Assembly (NCBI GenBank): GCA_902465755.1
Contig: CABQOK010000003.1
Coordinates: forward strand, 1 to 25,509
Direction: 5' to 3'
DNA length: 25,509 nucleotides
DNA from: an uncultured Anaerococcus sp.
Lineage (GTDB): Bacteria; Bacillota; Clostridia; Tissierellales; Peptoniphilaceae
Position numbers and translations under genes: made by a program. How positions within the stretch are numbered: position 1 is the first letter of the stretch; each line of letters starts with the position of its first letter. Of this stretch, positions 6,958 through 14,660 are shown piece by piece. Below the pieces are notes generated by a model that was not told the origin of the DNA, ran no database searches, and saw nothing but the letters and a program-made list of their open reading frames with translations.

Positions 6958-8131
6958 ATTTATTACTGTAGCCCTAGATTCTTGGAAAAAACAACTCAAA
7001 TCTCCAGCATTTTGGCTAGTTGTCTTTATGCCGATAATAATGATGGCTATAAGTGGGGCCATAACTTACTTTTCTGCTGATGATGGTATAAAAGATACTT
7101 ATATAGTTGCAGAAGATGAGATAGGAGCCTATTTTACAGAAAATTCTGCCTATAAGCTAAAGAATAAAGACGAAGCTATAAAGGCCATGGAAGATAAAGA
7201 GATAGGAAGTTTTGTAGAAATTAAGGAAGAAGATGGTAGTCTATCTGCAAAATATCACACAAGAGACCTAAATGGTCAAGAGATAGCCTCCTTTAATTCC
7301 ATCCTCAGGGAAGTTCAAAACTCTATAAACATAAAAAGAGCGGGACTAGGAGAAGATAAGCTAAAGATTTTGGAAAGAAAACCTTCCTTCAAACTAGTTG
7401 AGGAAGAAGGGGGAGAGTCCTTTATCATGTACGGTGCTTATTTTGCTCTTGTATTTTACATGTATATGATGCTAATAATGTATTCAAATATCCTAGTTGT
7501 GGAAATTGCTACAGAAAAAGGCTCAAAGATGATAGAATTTATCTTCTCATCAGTAAAGGCAGGTGTATATTTTGCAGGAAAAATTTTCGGTAACTTCCTC
7601 GCAGTCATAACTCAGACAGCTATATATTTAATACTCGCCATTCTAGCCTATTTTGGAGCCAAAAGATATGGACTATTTGAAAAATTTAATATAGACTTAG
7701 GATCTATTTTAGGAGATATAAATATCTTGATGCTAGTAGAGCTTGCAAGTCTTGTTATCCTAAGCCTACTTATATACATGATCCTCGCAGCCATGTTAGG
7801 TTCTCTTGCCAAAAAACAAGAAGATGCCGGCAAAGTTGGAACACCCCTAATCCTTGTGATAGTTTTTGCCTTTGTAATAGCCCTAAGCTTTATGGGCAAG
7901 GAAGAAACCCTTCTAATAAAGGTTCTCTCCTACCTACCTTTTGTATCGGTTTTCTTTATGCCAATGAGGCTTATAAAGGCAAGCGTAGGCCTAGGCCATG
8001 GGTTTATATCTATACTAATCATGCTTGTTTCTATAGTTCTTGCCTACAAAATAGCAAGCAGGATCTATAAGAAAAATATCTTAAACTACAGCTCAAACTC
8101 TCTAATGAAGAAGATATTTAGGAGAGGTTAG
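6950..8131 (+). CDS. ABC-2 type permease (NatB/YhaP-like)
   Basis: 393-aa membrane subunit. The topology is that of NatB-type ABC-2 permeases: one N-terminal helix (about 18-40), a large extracytoplasmic domain of roughly 110 residues, then a block of five to six helices from about 160 onward. The EIATEKGSKMIEF segment after the second helix is the conserved cytoplasmic coupling region of this family. A TTG at 6941 is in frame, but the ATG at 6950 is preferred: AAAGG (6936-6940) then lies 9 nt upstream, whereas it would touch the TTG. It overlaps the ATPase gene by 8 bp and is the last gene of the operon. Confidence 0.92.
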   Translation: MSRFITVALDSWKKQLKSPAFWLVVFMPIIMMAISGAITYFSADDGIKDTYIVAEDEIGAYFTENSAYKLKNKDEAIKAMEDKEIGSFVEIKEEDGSLSAKYHTRDLNGQEIASFNSILREVQNSINIKRAGLGEDKLKILERKPSFKLVEEEGGESFIMYGAYFALVFYMYMMLIMYSNILVVEIATEKGSKMIEFIFSSVKAGVYFAGKIFGNFLAVITQTAIYLILAILAYFGAKRYGLFEKFNIDLGSILGDINILMLVELASLVILSLLIYMILAAMLGSLAKKQEDAGKVGTPLILVIVFAFVIALSFMGKEETLLIKVLSYLPFVSVFFMPMRLIKASVGLGHGFISILIMLVSIVLAYKIASRIYKKNILNYSSNSLMKKIFRRG

Positions 8132-8135
8132 GAGG

Positions 8136-8162
8136 AAGTCTGGATGAAAGTCCAGGCTTTTT
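8136..8162 (+). terminator. Rho-independent terminator of the GntR/ABC operon
   Basis: AAGTCTGGA (8136-8144), loop TGAAAG, TCCAGGCTT (8151-8159), then a T-run. Nine base pairs with one G-T wobble. Confidence 0.88.
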
Positions 8163-8165
8163 CAT

Positions 8166-8193
8166 TTAACAAAATCGTTTTCTATGTTAGAAT
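8166..8193 (+). promoter_or_regulatory. Probable promoter of malic enzyme
   Basis: TTAACA (8166-8171) and TAGAAT (8188-8193) are 16 nt apart. AAAGGAG (8208-8214) precedes the ATG at 8221. No cre-like site was seen here. Confidence 0.5.
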
Positions 8194-8220
8194 AAATATA
8201 TAAAGGTAAAGGAGTTTTGT

Positions 8221-9375
8221 ATGAACGTTTATGAAAAAGCTTTAGAAAAACACGAGAAATGGCAAGGGAAAGTTGCAACAGAAGTAAAGGCCAGAGTTAA
8301 CAATGCAGAAGATTTGACCTACGCTTATACTCCTGGAGTTGCTGAACCTTGTAGGAAAATCGCTGAAGATAAGAATAAAGCCTACACCTACACATCAAAA
8401 GCCAACACAATCGCAGTAGTTAGCGATGGGTCCGCTGTTCTAGGACTTGGTAATATTGGACCTGAGGCTGCTATGCCTGTTATGGAAGGTAAGGCTGTCT
8501 TGTTTAAAGAGTTTGGCGATGTAAACGCTGTGCCAATCGTCCTCGACACTCAAGATGCTGATGAGATAATTAATGTCGTAAAAAACATAGCTCCAGGCTT
8601 TGGTGGAATCAATCTCGAAGATATATCATCTCCAAGATGCGTCTACATAGAAGAAAAACTTAAAGAAGAGCTCGATATACCAGTCTTTCATGACGACCAA
8701 CATGGAACTGCAATAGTAACTCTTGCAGCCCTTATCAATGCCCTTAAGATTGTAGGAAAGAATAAGGAAAATATCAAAGTCGTAATATCTGGAGCTGGAG
8801 CTGCTGGTTTTTCAATAGCTAAGCTTTTAAGAGATTATGGAGTAGGTCATATTATAGTTTGTGATTCGAAAAGAGCTATCAATAAAGACCATCTAGAAGG
8901 AGACAATCCTGTTAAGGCAAGAATTGCCGAATTTACCAATGAAGAAAACTTTAAGGGAAGCTTAAAGGAAGCTATGGTGGATTCTGATGTATTCGTAGGA
9001 GTATCTGCTCCAAATATCATAGATGGAGAAGATATTAAGAATATGAATAAAGACGCTATTGTCTTTGCTATGGCAAATCCAGTTCCAGAAATCGACTATG
9101 ACGAGGCCAAAAAAGCTGGTGCGAGAATTCTTGCGACAGGTAGGAGCGATTATCCAAACCAAATCAACAATGTCCTAGCATTTCCTGGAATATTTAAGGG
9201 AGCCTTAAAGGCCCATGCTTCAGCTATTACAGATGATATGAAGCTTGCTGCGGCAAAAGCCTTAGCCCAAATGATTGATGAGGATAAGTTAAATGAAGAA
9301 TACATCATACCAGGAGCCTTTGAGGAAAATGTAGCTGATAAGGTGGCCCAGGCTGTGATGGATTACGTTAAATAG
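8221..9375 (+). CDS. Malic enzyme (malate dehydrogenase, oxaloacetate-decarboxylating)
   Basis: Cytoplasmic enzyme that oxidatively decarboxylates L-malate to pyruvate with NAD(P)+ and a divalent metal. At 384 aa it is the short bacterial form, without the phosphotransacetylase-like extension of MaeB. Visible landmarks are TYAYTPGV with the general-acid Tyr36, GLGNIGPEAAMPVMEGKA with the catalytic Lys91, INLEDI with metal ligands Glu133 and Asp134, HDDQHGTA (157-164), and the Rossmann glycine motif GAGAAG (191-196). The residue segment that decides NAD versus NADP follows at VCDSKR (acidic Asp then Lys-Arg), which I cannot assign safely. It is a single gene between two terminators, supplying pyruvate and reducing power. 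Confidence 0.95.
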   Translation: MNVYEKALEKHEKWQGKVATEVKARVNNAEDLTYAYTPGVAEPCRKIAEDKNKAYTYTSKANTIAVVSDGSAVLGLGNIGPEAAMPVMEGKAVLFKEFGDVNAVPIVLDTQDADEIINVVKNIAPGFGGINLEDISSPRCVYIEEKLKEELDIPVFHDDQHGTAIVTLAALINALKIVGKNKENIKVVISGAGAAGFSIAKLLRDYGVGHIIVCDSKRAINKDHLEGDNPVKARIAEFTNEENFKGSLKEAMVDSDVFVGVSAPNIIDGEDIKNMNKDAIVFAMANPVPEIDYDEAKKAGARILATGRSDYPNQINNVLAFPGIFKGALKAHASAITDDMKLAAAKALAQMIDEDKLNEEYIIPGAFEENVADKVAQAVMDYVK

Positions 9376-9386
9376 TTAAGATATTG

Positions 9387-9417
9387 GGGCGAAGCTTCTA
9401 GCTTAGCCCTTAATTTT
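9387..9417 (+). terminator. Terminator after malic enzyme
   Basis: GGGC-g-AAGC, loop TTCTA, GCTT-a-GCCC, followed by TTAATTTTT. The T-tract is on the plus strand only, so it serves malic enzyme; it overlaps the 3' end of the leftward regulator gene. Confidence 0.75.
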
Positions 9418-9763
9418 TATCTAAAAAGGAGAAATACTTGTCAAATTTTTCTTCCAAGTCCTTGTTTACTTCGTCATTAAAGTCCTTGTAGGCTGTCATT
9501 ATCTTTCTTCCTTCGTCTGTCAGGATACTCTTTCCCCCATCGGCTCCACCTCTTTGACTTTTTACTATATCAAAGCCCAATTCATTTTCGCATCTTTTGA
9601 TAATCTTAAGAGCCTTGGAATAAGATAGGCCCATGGCTCCTGCTGCTTCTTTTGTCGATTGGTACTCATCTATTAATAATAAGAGCTCGTTTATACCTGG
9701 TCCGTAGAAGTTTGTCCTATCACTTTTTATAACAAGTTTTATTTTTGCTTTGTACTTTTTCAA
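9410..9763 (-). CDS. ModE-like winged-helix regulator (single DNA-binding domain)
   Basis: 117-aa regulator consisting only of the N-terminal winged helix found in ModE and LysR-type proteins: IDEYQSTKEAAGAMGLSYSKALKII is the helix-turn-helix and the wing reads KSQRGGADGGKSILTDEGRKIM. The molybdate-binding (MOP) domain of full ModE is missing, so sensing must differ or the molybdate link is lost; no mod or molybdoenzyme genes are nearby. A frame extends to a GTG at 9790, but the TTG at 9763 is chosen: AAAGAAAGG lies 7 nt upstream, and the predicted promoter would start transcription at almost the GTG. Divergent from the HAD gene across a symmetric site. Confidence 0.82.
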   Translation of the reverse strand: MKKYKAKIKLVIKSDRTNFYGPGINELLLLIDEYQSTKEAAGAMGLSYSKALKIIKRCENELGFDIVKSQRGGADGGKSILTDEGRKIMTAYKDFNDEVNKDLEEKFDKYFSFLDKN

Positions 9764-9798
9764 GATATATCCTTTCTTTGAAATTAACACTTTTAATT

Positions 9799-9828
9799 AT
9801 TATAACACTTCTTTATCATAGCCTTCAA
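9799..9828 (-). promoter_or_regulatory. Promoter of the ModE-like regulator
   Basis: Minus strand TTGAAG (9828-9823), 18 nt, TATAAT (9804-9799). Predicted start near 9792, upstream of the chosen TTG start codon. Confidence 0.6.
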
Positions 9829-9838
9829 TCAGATTGAA
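9824..9838. promoter_or_regulatory. Perfect 15-bp dyad over both divergent -35 boxes
   Basis: TTCAATC-A-GATTGAA: 7-bp arms around one central base. It covers the -35 regions of the leftward regulator promoter and the rightward HAD operon promoter, a classic position for a shared operator bound by the adjacent winged-helix protein. Part of the symmetry arises because both -35 boxes read TTGAA. Confidence 0.55.
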
Positions 9839-9864
9839 AATAAGCCCTTATCTAGTATTATAAT
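9834..9864 (+). promoter_or_regulatory. Promoter of the HAD-walJ-ttcA-uppP-tag operon
   Basis: TTGAAA (9834-9839) and TATAAT (9859-9864) with a long 19-nt spacer, which is suboptimal and may leave room for control by a regulator. AAAAGGAG (9878-9885) precedes the first ATG. Confidence 0.55.
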
Positions 9865-9889
9865 ATAGTCTAAAACGAAAAGGAGACTT

Positions 9890-10711
9890 ATGAAAAAAGA
9901 TATAAAACTAATTGTATTTGACATAGATGGTACTTTAGTAAATGATAAGAAAGAAATGCTTGATGAAAACGTCACAGCTATAAAGAAACTTAAGGAAAAG
10001 GGGATTAAGATAGTCCTAAACTCCGGCAGGACCTTCAATGGTATGTGGAGGATGCGTCAAAAACTTGACCTTATGGCCTATGACGACTATTCTATCTGCG
10101 GAACTGGAGCTTTCGTGAGGAGAAATGCCGACGGCAAGGCCCTTATCTCAAATCCCTTAGGAAAGAAAGATTACGAAAAGATCAAGAGCTTGGTAGGAGA
10201 AGAAGACCTACAAATTACAATCCATACCATGAACATCCTCTACTTAAATGCAGAAGTCCCAAATGATGCCTTCTTGTACGACCAATGGCAAGTTTCTATG
10301 CCTTGGTTTAAGTTTGAAAAGTTTGAGGACATAGAGGACAGCATATGTAGGATTGCCCTTGCAGGAGAAAAGGACCTTCTCGATAAGTTTACTGAGGAAA
10401 ATAGAAAAGAACTTGTCAAAGACTATAAGATTATGAGAAATGAAAAGCGTCTTCTAGAAATCCTAAACAAAAACTCAGGTAAGTCTGAAAGTTTAAAGAA
10501 ACTAGCCCAAATGCTTGAAATCGACAGAGAAAACATCATGTATTTTGGTGATGGGATGAATGATGTAAAAAGCTTGGACTTTGCAGGATGTGGTGTGGCC
10601 ATGGCTTCCGGTATGAAAGAAGCCCAAGATGCGGCAGACTTTGTCATAGGATCAAACGAAGAGCCTTCCATAGCTGAGTTTCTTAAGGAGTATTTTGATC
10701 TAGATGTCTAG
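9890..10711 (+). CDS. Cof-type HAD superfamily phosphatase
   Basis: 273-aa cytoplasmic phosphatase of the Cof/IIB subfamily of haloacid dehalogenase enzymes, which dephosphorylate sugar phosphates, nucleotides or cofactor phosphates. Motif I is FDIDGTL (Asp11 nucleophile, Asp13 acid/base), motif II is LNSGR with Ser45, the basic motif III region lies around Lys198, and motif IV is FGDGMND (219-225), which binds magnesium. The large cap domain occupies roughly residues 85-190. First gene of a five-gene run; its last 8 bases overlap the next gene. Substrate cannot be predicted in this very broad family. Confidence 0.92.
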   Translation: MKKDIKLIVFDIDGTLVNDKKEMLDENVTAIKKLKEKGIKIVLNSGRTFNGMWRMRQKLDLMAYDDYSICGTGAFVRRNADGKALISNPLGKKDYEKIKSLVGEEDLQITIHTMNILYLNAEVPNDAFLYDQWQVSMPWFKFEKFEDIEDSICRIALAGEKDLLDKFTEENRKELVKDYKIMRNEKRLLEILNKNSGKSESLKKLAQMLEIDRENIMYFGDGMNDVKSLDFAGCGVAMASGMKEAQDAADFVIGSNEEPSIAEFLKEYFDLDV

Positions 10712-11495
10712 ATTTGTAACCTTATCTTCTGGATCATCAGGCAATGTAAGCTTTCTCGAATATAAGGGTTCTCGCATACTAATCGATGCGGGATTTTCTG
10801 GAAGAAAAATCGAAAATCTCCTAGCCCAAATCGGGGAGAAAGCTACGGATCTCGATGGGATATTTCTCACTCATGAGCACAACGACCACATCCAAGGAGC
10901 AGGAGTTCTATCGAGAAGATTTGATATTCCAATCTATGCCAACGAGGGAACCTGGAAGGGTTTTATAAAGAAGGCTAAGAGATTAAAGGAGGAGAATATA
11001 AAAATATTTAAGACAAATCAGTTCATAAACTTTAAGTCAATGGATATTCTCCCAATATCCATCCATCATGATGCTATGGAACCTGTTGGATATGTGATCT
11101 ATCTGGGAAATAAAAAGATAAGTCTGATTTCTGATACAGGAATAATAGATGAGAAAATCGCCTACGAGATCAAGGGATCTGATATATATTATATGGAAGC
11201 AAATCACGACCTAGAAGCCTTAAAGCTTGGGCCATATCCACATAATCTTAAGCTTAGAGTTATGGGGAAGATGGGGCATTTGTCAAATGATCAGTCGGCA
11301 GAGGCCCTAGCAGATGCCCTAGTTGGCAAGAATGAGACAGTTTTTCTATCCCACCTATCAGATACCAACAACACCCCAGAGCTTTCAAGATTGACAGTTG
11401 ATAATTATCTTACAAGTTTGGGACTAGATACAGAAAAAGATATAAACTTGGAGGTTTGTGAAAGATACATTCCTTCAAAAATAGTGGAGTTATAA
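10704..11495 (+). CDS. walJ: WalJ/YycJ-like metallo-beta-lactamase-fold hydrolase
   Basis: 263-aa dinuclear-metal hydrolase. The N-terminus FVTLSSGSSGN and the metal motif THEHNDH (56-62), followed by His121/His122 and SDTG with Asp144, match the YycJ/WalJ family. In Bacillus and Streptococcus this protein is encoded in the WalRK two-component operon and is linked to cell-wall homeostasis, and a 5'-to-3' exonuclease activity has been reported for Bacillus YycJ. Here no walRK genes are adjacent; the gene sits between a HAD phosphatase (8-bp overlap) and a PP-loop enzyme (1-bp overlap), with uppP nearby. Family assignment is good; the exact role in this genome is inferred. Confidence 0.88.
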   Translation: MSRFVTLSSGSSGNVSFLEYKGSRILIDAGFSGRKIENLLAQIGEKATDLDGIFLTHEHNDHIQGAGVLSRRFDIPIYANEGTWKGFIKKAKRLKEENIKIFKTNQFINFKSMDILPISIHHDAMEPVGYVIYLGNKKISLISDTGIIDEKIAYEIKGSDIYYMEANHDLEALKLGPYPHNLKLRVMGKMGHLSNDQSAEALADALVGKNETVFLSHLSDTNNTPELSRLTVDNYLTSLGLDTEKDINLEVCERYIPSKIVEL

Positions 11496-12304
11496 TGGAA
11501 TTAGTAGAAATTGAAAGATCACTTATAAAAAAATATAGGAAGGAAATCTGGTCGCCTTTTATCAAGGCGGTCAAGGAGTTTTCCTTGATAAATGAAGGAG
11601 ATAAGGTCGCTGTTGCCATATCTGGCGGCAAGGATTCCTTGATTCTTGCAAAGCTTATCGAAGAATTACATAAGCACTCTAGGGTAAGGTTTGATGTAGA
11701 ATATATCTCTATGGATCCAGGTTACGATAAGGAAAACAGAGACTTACTAGAAAAAAACCTAGCCTATCTTAGTATAGATGCGACAATTTATGATTCAGAA
11801 GTTTTTGAAGTAGCCGAGACCATAACCAAGGGAGACTACCCTTGCTATATGTGTGCTAGGATGAGAAGGGGCTTTCTCTATGCCAAGGCGAAGGAGTTAG
11901 GCTGTAACAAGGTAGCCCTAGGCCACCATATGAATGATGTAATCGAGACAACCATGATGAATGTCCTCTATGCAGGAAACTTCAAGACTATGAAGCCTAA
12001 GCTTATGGCGCAAAACTTTGAGGATATGGAGCTAATTAGGCCTCTTTATTATCTTCACGAGGATGATATCAAAAGATGGAGGGATTACGTAGATCTCTCT
12101 GCCTTAAATTGTGCCTGTACAGTCACCAAATCAAGCGAATCTTATACTAGAAAGAAAATAAAAGAATTAATAGCAGAACTTAAAAAAGACAACCCAGACG
12201 TAGAAAAGTCAATCCTAAGATCAGCAGAAAATGTTAATTGTGATATGGTCCTAGGCTATCAAATAAAGGGAGAAAAACACTCATTCTTGGAGGAATTTGA
12301 ATGA
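11495..12304 (+). CDS. TtcA-like PP-loop ATPase (tRNA thiolation family)
   Basis: 269-aa member of the TtcA/TilS N-type ATP pyrophosphatases that activate a tRNA base by adenylation. The PP-loop is SGGKDS (43-48). TtcA features are the CYMC pair (Cys117, Cys120) followed by ARMRRGFLY, then LGHHMNDVIET (142-152), and a C-terminal Cys206/Cys208 (NCACT), which together could hold an iron-sulfur cluster. In enterobacteria TtcA makes 2-thiocytidine at position 32 of tRNA. Whether the target is the same in Firmicutes is not certain, so no symbol is given. The start overlaps the walJ stop (TAATG) and the end overlaps uppP (ATGA). Confidence 0.87.
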   Translation: MELVEIERSLIKKYRKEIWSPFIKAVKEFSLINEGDKVAVAISGGKDSLILAKLIEELHKHSRVRFDVEYISMDPGYDKENRDLLEKNLAYLSIDATIYDSEVFEVAETITKGDYPCYMCARMRRGFLYAKAKELGCNKVALGHHMNDVIETTMMNVLYAGNFKTMKPKLMAQNFEDMELIRPLYYLHEDDIKRWRDYVDLSALNCACTVTKSSESYTRKKIKELIAELKKDNPDVEKSILRSAENVNCDMVLGYQIKGEKHSFLEEFE

Positions 12305-13182
12305 TAATAGATTTTATAAAAGTCCTAATCCTTTCTATAGTAGAAGGAGTTACGGAATTCTTGCCGGTATCATCGACTGGGCATTTGATCCTAGTAAACC
12401 AATTTGTAAAGCTTGAACCAGAAGGCTTTTCCAACGCCTTTAATATAATCATCCAACTAGGGGCAATCCTATCTGTCGTAGTGATTTACTTTAAAAGGCT
12501 CAACCCTTGGGATAGGGAGAAGACAGAAAGATACTTCCCTAAAAACTACGATAAATTAAATGGACAATCTAGATTCTACTTTAGGCTAACCCATCCAGAC
12601 AAGAAGACAATAGAACTTTGGAAAAGAGTCATAGTGGGAATCCTTCCAGCCATGGTCTTAGGTCTACTCTTTGATGATTTCATAGACGAGCACCTATTTA
12701 ATCCAATGGTAGTTGCAACTATGCTACTAGTTTGGGGTCTAATAATAATCTTTGTAGAAAAAAGAAATAAAGGAAACAAGGGCTTTAGGCACGATAATAT
12801 AGCCATGGTTTCCTATAAGACTGTACTTGCTATAGGATTTTTCCAAACCCTTGCCATGATTCCAGGAACAAGTAGGTCAGCTGCGACAATTATGGGAGCC
12901 ATGATTCTAGGATTATCAAGATCTGCTGCAGCAGAATTCTCATTTTTCCTAGCAATTCCTACTATGCTTGGGGCAACCTTCCTTAAGGTGATCAAGAACT
13001 TCGGAGGATTTACCGCCTACCAATGGCTTCTGATCCTTTTGGGCATGGTCCTAAGCTTTCTTGTAGCTTATTTTGTTATCAAGAAATTCATGGCTTATAT
13101 CAGAAACAATGACTTCATTCCATTTGGAATCTATAGAATAATACTAGCTATCATAGTATTTATTTACTTTTTATTTGTTTAG
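12301..13182 (+). CDS. uppP: Undecaprenyl-diphosphatase UppP (BacA)
   Basis: 293-aa integral membrane phosphatase that converts undecaprenyl diphosphate to the monophosphate, recycling the lipid carrier for peptidoglycan and other wall polymers; overexpression in other bacteria gives bacitracin resistance. Both signatures are present: EGVTEFLPVSSTGH (15-28) and PGTSRSA (188-194, with Arg192), followed by ILGLSRSAAAEFSFFLAIP. Multiple hydrophobic helices span the length, which is slightly above the common 265-285 aa owing to a charged loop near residues 68-105. The ATG is inside the end of the TtcA-like gene (4-bp overlap), with TTGGAGGAA upstream. Confidence 0.97.
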   Translation: MIIDFIKVLILSIVEGVTEFLPVSSTGHLILVNQFVKLEPEGFSNAFNIIIQLGAILSVVVIYFKRLNPWDREKTERYFPKNYDKLNGQSRFYFRLTHPDKKTIELWKRVIVGILPAMVLGLLFDDFIDEHLFNPMVVATMLLVWGLIIIFVEKRNKGNKGFRHDNIAMVSYKTVLAIGFFQTLAMIPGTSRSAATIMGAMILGLSRSAAAEFSFFLAIPTMLGATFLKVIKNFGGFTAYQWLLILLGMVLSFLVAYFVIKKFMAYIRNNDFIPFGIYRIILAIIVFIYFLFV

Positions 13183-13734
13183 ATGAAGAAAAGATGCGAA
13201 TGGGCAAAAGGTGAGCTCTTAGAAAAATATCACGATGAGGAATACGGAAATATGAGACACGACGATGACTATATCTTCGAGATCCTTGTTTTAGAATTCA
13301 TGCAGGCGGGTCTTAGCTTTGAGATAATCCTAAAGAAAAGAGAAGCCATGCGTAAGGCCTTTGACGGATTTGATTATAGGAAAATAGCATCCTATGACGA
13401 TAGAAAAATCGAAGAGCTCATGGCCAATGATAAAATAATCAGAAACAAGAAAAAATTAATAGCCTTGGTAAAAAACGCTAGGGCCTTCATAAAAGTAAGA
13501 GAAGACTATGGGTCTTTTGATAAATATTTAGAAAACTTCATCAAAGAGCCCATAGACTACAGGAGAAAAGAAGGAGAGGTAATAGCAAAAAGCAAACTTT
13601 CCGCCCAAATATCAAAAGACATGAAGGATAAGTCCTTCTCCTTCGTAGGACCAGTTACAATTCACTCTTTCCTAGAAGCCATAGGAAGAATAAATTGCCA
13701 CAGCACCTCTTGCTTTAAACACCAAAACAGCTAG
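13183..13734 (+). CDS. tag: DNA-3-methyladenine glycosylase I (Tag)
   Basis: 183-aa base-excision repair enzyme that removes 3-methyladenine from alkylated DNA. The family zinc snap is intact: Cys5 and His17 at the N-terminus with His173 and Cys177 in CHSTSCFKH at the C-terminus. YHDEEYG (16-22), LEFMQAGLSFEIILKKREA and FVGPVTIHSFLEAIG are recognisable Tag segments. The ATG directly abuts the uppP stop codon with no evident ribosome binding site, so translation should depend on coupling to uppP. Last gene of the operon; the terminator stem overlaps its stop codon. Confidence 0.95.
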   Translation: MKKRCEWAKGELLEKYHDEEYGNMRHDDDYIFEILVLEFMQAGLSFEIILKKREAMRKAFDGFDYRKIASYDDRKIEELMANDKIIRNKKKLIALVKNARAFIKVREDYGSFDKYLENFIKEPIDYRRKEGEVIAKSKLSAQISKDMKDKSFSFVGPVTIHSFLEAIGRINCHSTSCFKHQNS

Positions 13735-13765
13735 ACTAAGTTAAGTCTAATCTAGCTGTTTTTTC
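13724..13765 (+). terminator. Rho-independent terminator, probably bidirectional
   Basis: AAAACAGCTAGA (13724-13735) pairs with TCTAGCTGTTTT (13751-13762), followed by more T; the loop contains AGACT/AGTCT, which can stack further. The A-rich left arm gives a short T-tract on the minus strand, so it can also end the msmR transcript. Confidence 0.9.
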
Positions 13766-13789
13766 TATGTGAAGATATAAATATTATTA

Positions 13790-14611
13790 CTATCTATAAT
13801 CACTAGGACTTTTGTCATAGAATTCCTTAAAAGCCTTAGAAAAATACAAGGGATCCTTAAATCCTACCGAATAAGCGATTACCTTGATAGATTCCTTGGT
13901 ATTTTCTAGAAGCTGTGAGGCTCTTTTCATCCTAATTTCTTGTAGATACTGTTTGGGAGACATAGCTGTGTATTCCTTAAAGATCCTTGTCAGATAGGTC
14001 CTATTGACATTAAGCTTAGAGGCAATATCTTGGATTGATAAATCGGCCTTGTTGTACTGGGTTTCTATTATACGCCTACAATCAAGGCATATTTTCGTTC
14101 GACTACCCACCGGCTTTTTGTTATTTTGGGGACCTATCCTAATCAACTCATATAAAACTTCGTAGCTTTGACCAATAAGTTTAAGAAGCTTTAGGTTATG
14201 GTCGTCTATACTTTCAGAATCCTCGACCATCGTTTTTATTATGCTTCCTAGCTTTTTCGTATTACAAGTATCAGATAATTTGATATAAGAAAATTCATGA
14301 ATTCTAGATAAGGATAGATAATCTTTAATCCTATTACCATTTATGCCAATCCAATAGTAAGACCAAGGCTCATCCTTATCTGCCTGGTAGTAGGTAAGTT
14401 CATTTTTCTTTAATAAAAACAAATCACCCTTATTCAAAAATATTTTTTCTTTCTTGTAATGAAAATAGCCCGACCCGCTACTTATATAGTGAAGGACATA
14501 ATTATCCCTTATGGCAGGGCCGAAATCTTGAAAAGATTTGCAGTCTTCATAGCCCACAAAATCAACTGCTACATCCATACTAAGTGTATCAAATTCAGAA
14601 TAAATAACCAT
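13790..14611 (-). CDS. msmR: MsmR, AraC family regulator of the msm operon
   Basis: 273-aa AraC/XylS activator. The N-terminal half is a cupin-like sugar-sensing domain (VLHYISSGSGYFHYKKEKIFL, then DLFLLKKNELTYYQ). The C-terminal 100 residues carry the two helix-turn-helix units, LSIQDIASKLNVNRTYLTRIF and IKVIAYSVGFKDPLYFSKAF, ending in the usual KxSPSDYR. The frame extends 18 codons further to 14665, but the ATG at 14611 has GGAGAG about 7 nt upstream and gives a length close to that of streptococcal MsmR. It is divergent from aga, and by analogy activates the operon when raffinose-type sugars are present. Confidence 0.9.
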   Translation of the reverse strand: MVIYSEFDTLSMDVAVDFVGYEDCKSFQDFGPAIRDNYVLHYISSGSGYFHYKKEKIFLNKGDLFLLKKNELTYYQADKDEPWSYYWIGINGNRIKDYLSLSRIHEFSYIKLSDTCNTKKLGSIIKTMVEDSESIDDHNLKLLKLIGQSYEVLYELIRIGPQNNKKPVGSRTKICLDCRRIIETQYNKADLSIQDIASKLNVNRTYLTRIFKEYTAMSPKQYLQEIRMKRASQLLENTKESIKVIAYSVGFKDPLYFSKAFKEFYDKSPSDYR

Positions 14612-14626
14612 AGCACTCTCCAATAG
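14609..14626 (-). promoter_or_regulatory. Ribosome binding site deciding the msmR start
   Basis: Minus strand GGAGAG followed by TGCT and ATG. No comparable site precedes the upstream in-frame start at 14665, which would add a hydrophobic stretch foreign to AraC proteins. Confidence 0.65.
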
Positions 14627-14660
14627 TAACATTTTACCATATAGGAACAACAAAAGTCCA

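Noticed and set aside
9764..9790. GTG at 9790 as the start of the ModE-like regulator
   Set aside because: It lies next to the predicted transcription start with no room for a ribosome binding site, while the TTG at 9763 has AAAGAAAGG upstream.
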